Below are positions 56,983-64,000 of a stretch of 64,000 bases of DNA, one piece after another (the stretch's first letter is position 1; every line of letters begins with the position of its first letter). Made by a program: the position numbers and the translations under genes. The DNA lies in contig OY744611.1 of the NCBI GenBank assembly GCA_963556255.1, positions 7,144,736 to 7,208,735 on the forward strand. Direction: 5' to 3'. The notes below the pieces were generated by a model. That model was given only the letters and a program-made list of their open reading frames with translations. It made no database searches and was not told the DNA's origin. This DNA is from Allolobophora icterica (taxonomy: Eukaryota > Annelida > Clitellata > Crassiclitellata > Lumbricidae).

Positions 56983-57446
56983 GTGGCTAAGAGAAAAAAT
57001 TATGCAGAAGACGTTAGAAATATTCTTCTACGAGAGATCGAGAGCGACGATGAAATATCAGAAGTTGACGAATCCAGCGAAGAAGACTGCATTCCAACGC
57101 CAGTAAAAACTGATGGCGATGATGATGCCAGCCGAAGCTCATATTCCAGTGAGCTGGAGATGGAAGAACCAGCCACCAAACGACCTGCAAGAGGACGTGG
57201 TCAGATTCGAGGGCGCACTGGACGTGTGGCATCATCATCGTCATGGTAGACAGCCGCAAGCATCCAGTACGAAATCCCCCGATGGTTCAGATTCATGTGA
57301 GCAGAGAGCCAAACGTGGTCGTACACCAGCTCGTGCACCATCAGCTGCAGCCAGCGGAAGATCAGGGCTTCTGTGCAGCATGTACACGTAATGTGTGCAA
57401 GGAACATGTTGAGCTCACCTGCATAAACTGCAAACAGTTACTGTAA
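56983..57446 (+). pseudogene. piggyBac transposase, N- and C-terminal ends only
   Basis: The frame from 56983 reads AKRKNYAEDVRNILLREIES followed by an acidic run (DDEISEVDESSEEDC) and an RGRGQIRGRTGR-type basic stretch, as in piggyBac N-termini. In the next frame RKHPVRNPP leads to GFCAACTRNVCKEHVELTCI and NC, the C-terminal cysteine-rich domain. The whole DDD catalytic core is deleted. No TTAA-flanked ends were found nearby. An AATAAATAAA polyadenylation-like signal lies at about 57590. Confidence 0.6.
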
Positions 57447-57664
57447 TTACCGGATATTGTCTATATTAGTTTTGAACATTGAACACTATAATTATTTGAA
57501 CACTAAACTGTAACTATTACACTAGAAATTCATTCATTTCAACAGCCTAAACATGTTCCAATTACTTTACTAATATCTGTTTTCTTGACAATAAATAAAA
57601 ATGCTAAAAACAAAAAACTTATTGTACAAATTTTGTACTCGGTGTATCAAGAGATTATGCTAAC

Positions 57665-58600
57665 AACGATGAGTAACTGTGTGATGGAGTTAGAAAAAGA
57701 GCTTGTGGAGAAGGATATGTAGGCTTACAGATTGCTATCGTCTGCGTAGAGCTAGTGGTCAACACAGCAGGATTTTATTTATTTAGAGATGGCTTAAAGA
57801 TGTGGTATACAGGATGAAGATGAGTAGACCCAGGACGGAGCCTTGAGGGCCACCACAGGAGAGAGGGAGTTGCGAGCAGTGGCTGTAGGCTTTAACAGAG
57901 AAGGATCGGGAAGACAAGTAGGACTGTGACCAGAGTAGAGCAGTGCCAGAGACGCCACACCAAGAAGATAGTCGTTGAAGAATGAGGCTGTGATTGATGG
58001 TGTCGAATGCGGCGATGTCGAGAAAACAGAGGCGGGAGACTTGCTCGACAACCCTTCTTCTAATTCACTCCTAAACCCATACCAATCTGGCTTCACTAAA
58101 CACCACTCCACCAAAATTTTCTTGCGTCTCTGTACAATAAACTGGTCTCTGCCGTCAGCCATCAGCAAGCCTCCGGTAGGGTGAGATATTAATAATTTTG
58201 GTGATTACAGCAACGAGGAGAGAGGCATGGTCTTTTAGAAGAGAGATTGGGCTAGGATCAAGTTTGCATTGCTTGCTGGAAAGAGAGTTTAGGAGGATTG
58301 ACACTTCTGCTTCGGGTGCGGAAGAGAGAATTGGAAGCGGTGGCTGAGAGGCAAGGGGTGAATCAGTGATGGATGAGGCAAGGCGGAGTGTGTGTCTAGA
58401 AGAGATTGTAATGTGAAGCGAAGGAGTGAGATTTTTTCAGAGAAAAATGAACAGAAGGTCGCAGCAATAGAGGAGGAGGGAAGGAAGCTAGTCAGTGGGA
58501 AAGAGATTTGCGCTGAAGAAGAGTGTTGGCAGCTTTGCAGAGATAATCTTGGGTTGATGGCGCTGGAATGGATAAATGAGGAACAGTGGGATCTATAGAA
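57665..58600 (-). pseudogene. L2-like LINE fragment with internal inversion
   Basis: 57665-58040 is minus-strand RT (AAFDTINHSLILQR, GVSGTALLWSQSYLSSRSFS, LSCGGPQGSVLGLLIFILYT). 58040-58185 is plus-strand RT (LLNPYQSGFTKHHST). 58190-58600 is minus strand again and carries the upstream linker (KLDPSPISLLK region). In a normal copy the three pieces would be collinear, so the middle 150 bp is inverted, with loss of the NYRPIS segment. Same family as 17.0-18.6 kb. Confidence 0.78.
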
Positions 58601-59239
58601 ACAGAATCTCTGTGCATACGTTATGTCAAGTACAACTGAACTTCGTCATCTTTGAGGCATAACCACACTCTAAGAAAAATGATGATTAGTGTCAGATGGC
58701 TGTCAATCAGTTGCTCAGAACTGTTCCAAAGTGAACATATAACGGGAAAGGTAACAAAGTCCAACAAGAATTGAAGGTAGAGAATTCTTTCAGCAAGTAT
58801 ATAGCTATACGCACCTAATCAGAATAACTTCAGTGACCCGTGGATTTGGTTTCTAAAATCTGATAATGTATGGCCGACGATTGGATTTTATGGAGAACAG
58901 CATTCACATTTACATCTGCAGCCCAAGTGAAGATTCAGTGGAGAATATTGCACCGGTGTCTTTGGTAGCATTGGGTAAACCACCCACGCACGTCAGGTCA
59001 CCTCAAGTCAACCTTTGCGAAGGTCGGATTCCCTTGCGCGCAATACCGGTTGCAGTGGAAAGTAAAAAACGAGAGTGAACCTAGAAGGATTGCTAAGGTG
59101 CACCCCACGTGAGAAGTCAAGGGAGAATATTGTTTCAATGTCCGTGGCAACATTGTCTAAGCCGTGAGATGCACACGGTAACTGACGCAAATAGATCAGT
59201 TATGAGTGAGTGGGAAGCCGGTTGCAGAGGAAAGCAAAC
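58601..59239. other. No recognised gene; faint direct repeats
   Basis: GGAGAATATTG followed later by CCGGTTGCAG occurs near 58940-59050 and again near 59125-59230, an imperfect duplication of about 185 bp spacing. No family recognised. Confidence 0.35.
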
Positions 59240-59850
59240 CAACATTGAGAAAAATGCAAAAGATAAACTCTGTCCGTCGCTGTATTGAAGGTACTCTGCC
59301 GCCGACCATCTCTCCAACTGAGCGCAGAGTAATGCATTTGGAGCCGATCTCCGTCGAAGACTTACGCCAGTTACTGCATGCTCTTCGCCATAGTAGTCGT
59401 GTGAACTCGATCAGATGCCAACTGAGCTACACAAACAGTATGTGAATAACTTCCATAATTTTCATATTTGTGTTATAACACTAAGTTGGGAGAGTGATCG
59501 CTTCCGGCTAATCAAAAAGAAGATATTGGTTTGTCTTCTCTTTAAGCACTACGGTCTTCCAACTTATCTTTCTTATCAAAAGTAGTTGAGAAATACGTTC
59601 GACGCAGTTAAAAAACATCTTGAGACAAACCCAGTCCTACCTGAACAGCAATCGAGGCACAAAAGTTTCAATTCACTGATTCTGTTTTAACACTCATTAA
59701 TGCTGGTATAGTTGGGACTGTTAAACGGGGATTTGCAATTCTTCTCGCCCTTTCAGGCGTGAGCGTAATCTTCGAGACTGTTGACCACAGTATTATTCTA
59801 GAGCTCCTTGAAAAGACGTTCGGTCTTGTAGGTGCTAATCTGTCTTGATT
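59240..59850 (+). pseudogene. Non-LTR RT fragment, decayed
   Basis: Plus-strand pieces are IEGTLPPTISPTERRVMHLE, ISVEDLRQLLHALRHSS, NLSFLSKVVEKYV, DSVLTLINAG and LLALSGVSVIFETVDHSI with LELLEKTFGLVGANL, matching the pre-RT region, fingers and the AFDTVDH palm motif. Stops are frequent and the active site is gone. Confidence 0.65.
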
Positions 59851-59934
59851 GCATTCATTAATCTCTAGATATACTCAAACGTTGCTGGTTGGTTAGGCGC
59901 AGTTTCCGTGATCGTAAACTCCAAATTTCAAGAC

Positions 59935-60680
59935 AAGCCATTTAAAAGCTAAGCGCAGGCAGGTCAACAGCTTATTAAAGAGCGCTGCGTCTAGTCAGAT
60001 GGATTGTTCAGAGAGTTATCCAAAGGACATATAAGTCCAGTTGCCAAAGAAACATGGTAAGGAGGTAGAGCAGCTGCTAAGGCGGGTTTCGTTTAGATCG
60101 TGAAAAATAGAAAGGCAGAGGATAAGATAAGTCGGGGTAGGAGTTCTTGGAGAGATTAGACTTTTTAATGGATGGTCTGGTGCGTTATAAAAAAAGGAGG
60201 AGCCTAAGGCAGATGATGGTGGTTGAGTGACAATACTGATGAAGGAACCAAACAATGAAGAAACGGAGATCGTTCCATGGCTGAGTCGAGGTGCAGTGTT
60301 GGATATGACTGGGTTGGAGAATTTGAGGTGAGTAGAGATCTGGGGTCGAGAAAGACTAAAATAGAAGGAGGATCGAGTAGAGCGGAATGTTGAATAGTTC
60401 GCGAATATACTTGTGTTCGGAATATTGTAGGGAGTTGTATATTTGTGATAGGACTTTAAACTGGATTCGATCTGGGATTTTGATCCGACGTAGTGATCTG
60501 AGGGTGGGTGAGATATGGTGATGTCTGGTTGTTCTGGTGACAGCTTGGGAGTGTGAGTTTTGCATAAGTTGCACACGCTTAATGCCGAGAGTGAGGAAGA
60601 CGGTGTTGCAGGAATCAAGCTTGAAGTGGAAATGGAGGTAGCAATAGTGGAGACAATTTTAAAGTCGGACATGCATCTCT
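59935..60680 (-). pseudogene. L2-like LINE C-terminus
   Basis: The minus frames read SLRRIKIPDRIQFKVLSQI, YNSLQYSEHKYIRELFNI, SRPQISTHLKFSNPVISNTA and PRLSHGTISV, aligning with the RT C-terminal domain at 46.5-46.8 kb. Two frames are needed. The 3' end carries the AAGCTAAGCGCAGG block seen near other LINE ends. Confidence 0.78.
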
Positions 60681-61087
60681 CATTACTTCCAAGAATATTT
60701 TAGGGACAGGTTTCATCATTAGAAATAACTCGAGGCTAACCAAAAGAAATCTACTGATTCATCAGTAACGCCTTTGTTTGGGACTCTCATGATCATCAGA
60801 GCCGATAGCATTAACAACTGGCTGTTTGAAGTACATTTATATCAAGACACTTTACGCAGTAGCATTACATTGAGTACTAAGTATTAATTGATTCAGGTGA
60901 TGCACTCAAGTAGCAAGTGATTTTGTCACTCATCAGGTGTCGTTCACTTATATCTTTTTCTTTTGAAAGAGGAACTAAATTACTCAGTTTATTAATCAAT
61001 GAGATTACGATTTCTATGCGTTCAATGCATAAAAACCCACAATATAGCGAAATATAGTTATTAATTGCATTGAAAAGAAATTCTTAC
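60681..61087 (-). other. Intron
   Basis: Nothing recognised downstream of the donor of the 61.3 kb exon. Confidence 0.35.
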
Positions 61088-61447
61088 CTCTGAAATACGA
61101 TCGCATCATTTGGAACTCTTCGCTGGATACTGTCAGTGTTGCGACTGCTATTTTCTGTGATCGATTCAATAGGCGATTAAACCACAATTCAGCGGAATCC
61201 TTGAGTCGTCCTAAGATAAGCGACTCGTGTAGTCGTTGTAATTCTTCGATAGTCTTACAATAGATGTAGAGAACGATGCTTTGGCCTGTCTTAGCAGCAA
61301 TTACTTTAGACATAACAAGTTCCAGCATTCGATTTGCTTCCTCGGCTGATCTCTCATTTATTATCATATTTGCTATAGCTGTCGAAATTTCGTTTTCGGT
61401 CTCAGTGATGTTCTCGCCATCCTGATTAGCACGAACTCTTACAACAA
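61088..61447 (-). CDS. Internal exon paralogous to 32056-32424
   Basis: A 360-bp exon with acceptor TTATTTGTAG and donor GTAAGA, phase 1 at both ends like its paralogue. It reads VVRVRANQDGENITETENEI, a helical charged stretch, then QSIVLYIYCKTIEELQRLHE, SLILGRLKDSAELWFNRLL and VATLTVSSEEFQMMRSYF. Matching positions with the 32 kb exon include the Q-[TS]-[IV]-V strand, the C-[HK]-[ST] turn, the QRLxES helix and the final strand with EF/QF. It may be an upstream exon of the same gene (a duplicated domain) or belong to a neighbouring paralogue. The TRADD-N-like label is tentative. Confidence 0.58.
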
Positions 61448-62863
61448 CTACAAATAATCAGATTATGCCAATGGCTGTACGAGAATTAATATCCTCAGGG
61501 CTCTCATGCTGCGAGAGTCCATGACGCTAAACAACCTGACAAATCGACACAAAATTCAGGGGGGAGCTTACAGGGCAAAATTACAGTAAAATAGGGCTCA
61601 ATGGCTGTGAATGAGATCTTTAACTAAGTAGACCCATGATAGCTACGCACAAGGCATCATCAAGCGATGGTGCGACAAAATTTTTCCTAGTTATGTCTGC
61701 GGTGTATTTACCGTTTCCACAACACGTCGCCAGTTTTAACTATTCTAATCTTTTCTCAGGCAGTTTGAAGTTAGAAATTCAATTGGCGATAGTCAGACTC
61801 CACCTTTCGACGTCCTGTATGGCGAGGGCGTTCATCTGGTCTCTTCTAACCTCCTGGGGCTAAATATCATAGCTACCATAGCTTTGACTTGGTTCTGTTG
61901 GCTGTCAACTTATCTTTCGTGTTTGCTCACACTTCAGATTCACAAATACTGCACTCGCTCTTCGCATCGTTTTTATTGTGATCTGATGGAAAAACGAACA
62001 GGTTTTCAGGTCTTTCTTTTTCTTCTGTCCGCTGGGATTCGTTGCCCGTTTCTCTTTTTGCTTATTCTGTGATATCGCTTAGGCGAAAAGCGAGGACTAA
62101 TCTGTTTCGAGTACCGTAGATTACCTCATAGTCCATCTTCGGACCTTAACTGAGTCACCTTGTCCACTCTTCGTAATTTCATTATGCAATTCTGTTTTGA
62201 AGAGCCTTCGACTAGAGAATAATTCATAAAGTCTCAGGATTAGACTACAATGGGCTGCATTGAATTTCAAGAATAAAATGACCGTAGGTGATAAATTTTG
62301 AATAATAAAATGCTATAGAATATATTTAGCTATCTGCAGCGAGCAGTCCAGAGAGACGATGCGGTTGAGTAGAAAAGATGTATCGGAAAATAGGCGGTAG
62401 ACCGATAGCAGTTTTACAAATGTCACGATCGAAGCAGGATAAGGATGAAGGGAAAGAGTTGACTGACGATAGACTTAGAGAAGAAGTTTGCATTATGAAA
62501 TATGTTCAACTGACCGAATTCGACTAGTCTTTGATATGGGCTAAACAAAGAATGACAAGTTCTCAGGTGACTTTATTGCCCAAAAAACAATTGTTGGAAA
62601 CACCCAGGGGCAAATTCGTCTCTAATATGCTTGGTTTGCTGAGTTGCAAGCCGAACTTTGAATTACTGCCAAGTCCATCATAAGACGTAGCACATGTCAG
62701 ATTCATTAAATGACGTTGACCTAGTTCATAAATGGCACTGTTGTTCTGCTATTAGGGCCGAAGCTGTCACAACACTTTGGGTCACTTTGGACATCTCACA
62801 TTGGAATAATCCCACATTACAAACCTTTGCAATTCTTGTTTCCACCATATCAGGGCAATAACA
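61448..62863. other. No recognised gene
   Basis: 61630-61690 resembles 43885-43950 (see the intron entry there). Nothing else was supported. Confidence 0.35.
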
Positions 62864-62865
62864 TA

Positions 62866-63184
62866 CAGGGTGGGCCATAAAAAAGTAAACCCCAACAAGT
62901 TACCAATTATTTGAGATGTGATACCAATTATTTGAGATGTGACTAAGTAAAATCGTTTTTTGTTACTTTGTGTTGCATTACATGTTTTTGGACCATCAAA
63001 AAACAGTGGGTGGACTCAGTTAAAGTGATATAACTTTGGTTCTGTTTGAAATATTTTGGTGAAATTTGGCTGTTATACGTAAATATAAATTACTTTTAAG
63101 CAAGTAAAATTTGATTCAAAAATTATTACTTTTGGCCGATATATTACCAAAAACCTATAGGGGTTACTTTTTTTGCCCACCCTG
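62866..63184. mobile_element. Mariner-type MITE with TA TSD
   Basis: TA at 62864-62865 and 63185-63186 flanks the inverted ends CAGGGTGGGC, which continue into AAAAAAGTAA. An internal 21-bp unit (ACCAATTATTTGAGATGTGA) is tandemly doubled near 62902-62942. 319 bp, non-coding. Confidence 0.88.
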
Positions 63185-63418
63185 TACATAAAGTCTGCTG
63201 TTACCAAATACATGTCATAGTATGGTGGTTCGGACTTTCATGGAAAAAAATGTTTTTTCTGGACTTTCCTCCTTTTTCTTATTTCAAGAAACGCCTTAAA
63301 ACTCATTAATTCTCACTGACGTTCAAACATCTTGATATCTTATTGCTCTTCATGTGGCGGCTGCCTAACCGCGCCTGAGATTCGCATTTCTGTGTTAACT
63401 TGCGCGCGATTAAATGTT

Positions 63419-63423
63419 CGTAA

Positions 63424-63454
<31 letters not shown>

Positions 63455-63473
63455 AATAAATAATAATAAAATA
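63419..63473 (+). repeat. (AAT)n microsatellite
   Basis: TAATAATAATAAA-type repeat with minor interruptions, immediately before a LINE fragment. Confidence 0.9.
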
Positions 63474-63479
63474 ACTTTG

Positions 63480-63950
63480 CAATAAATGACACCATCTGCA
63501 GAGCCCTCCTCAGAGCCGATATTCCCAGCTCCAAAGAAACGCCGGCCCTCCTTCGCAGCGACGTTCGTTCTGTGGGCTAGGGAAAATCCATCACATGGGA
63601 CGCTACCAGCATTCATGCTTGTGCGGCATCGTACCTACACCTGTCGTCAAAAAAATCACAAAATACGCAGACCTTCCGGCAACGCACAATTTCGTCCCCA
63701 AAGCCCTAGAATCACTGGGTCCAATGAATAGAGAAGGCTGTGAATTCCTAACAGAACTGGGGTGTACGATGACCATCGCCAGCGGCAACTTTCGGGAGAC
63801 CGCACATTTATTCAAGCACGTCTCAACCTGCACACAACGTTACAAAACAATGCAATTGCATTCAGAGGCACATTCATGCACAACACCGGGGACGAAGACC
63901 ACGAGCCCCAGAAGCAACAGTAATTCTTCGGAATTGCTTCAAGGAGCCTG
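63480..63950 (+). pseudogene. Non-LTR retrotransposon C-terminus
   Basis: The frame reads KKITKYADLPATHNFVPKAL, ESLGPMNREGCEFLTELGCT and RETAHLFKHVSTCTQRYKTM. This [KR]Y..LP.TH.F.P.A.E.LGP.N module is a common C-terminal tail of a family of marine invertebrate LINE reverse transcriptases. The upstream RT is absent and the frame changes near 63600. An (AAT)n tail follows. Confidence 0.7.
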
Positions 63951-63964
63951 AGAGATTCTTCCCA

Positions 63965-64000
63965 CCTCGGGCAATAATAATAATAATAATAATAATAATA
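63965..64000 (+). repeat. (AAT)n tail at the window end
   Basis: AAT repeat following the LINE C-terminus, cut by the window edge. Confidence 0.9.

Noticed and set aside
59008..59317. Overlapping minus frames with FPLQPV-type repeats
   Set aside because: They reflect a faint noncoding duplication. No homologous protein was recognised.

Overview
The window is eukaryotic nuclear DNA, AT-rich and dense in transposable elements, with one gene recognisable mainly by spliced exons on the minus strand. The element mix points to an invertebrate animal, probably marine. It includes CR1/L2-like LINEs, hAT, piggyBac and pogo elements, Helentron-like elements, foldback elements, a tRNA-derived SINE and Ty3-like gag. 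I cannot name the species. The palindrome TAGGCCTA is strongly over-represented, which may be a lineage signature.

Layout. 0-9 kb: a truncated NHL-repeat fragment cut by a hAT MITE, a second hAT MITE, a 15-bp minisatellite open on both strands, and a nearly complete LINE reverse transcriptase (RT). 9-16 kb: a (CATA)n array split by a hAT element that itself holds a piggyBac element; a perfect 43-bp palindrome; a pogo-like element with a PHD finger. 16-25 kb: a long inverted-repeat element, an L2-like LINE, a long-arm DNA element with transposase-like remnants, and a hAT element (with a nested SINE) inserted in a gag remnant. 25-45 kb: exons of the host gene, with piggyBac, foldback, Helentron-like and giant inverted-repeat elements in its introns. 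45-61 kb: mostly LINE fragments, a 718-bp GAA array and a piggyBac remnant. 61-64 kb: one more host exon, a mariner-type MITE and a LINE C-terminus.

The host gene. Minus-strand exons at about 39.8, 34.3, 32.2 and 25.5 kb have good acceptors and mutually compatible splice phases (0-1, 1-1, 1-1, 1-stop). In order they encode an F-box-like segment, a CARD-like death-fold domain, a domain shared with a paralogous exon at 61.3 kb, and an NHL beta-propeller ending in a stop codon. Exons at 44.3 and 43.6 kb also chain with the 61.3 kb exon. This F-box-like/CARD-like/NHL combination looks like a candidate innate immune or ubiquitin-linked sensor. It is the most interesting biology here, but the domain names rest on reading alone and need a profile search.

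Nearly every other coding stretch is mobile-element debris. Several insertions are dated relative to each other by nesting and by exact target-site duplications.
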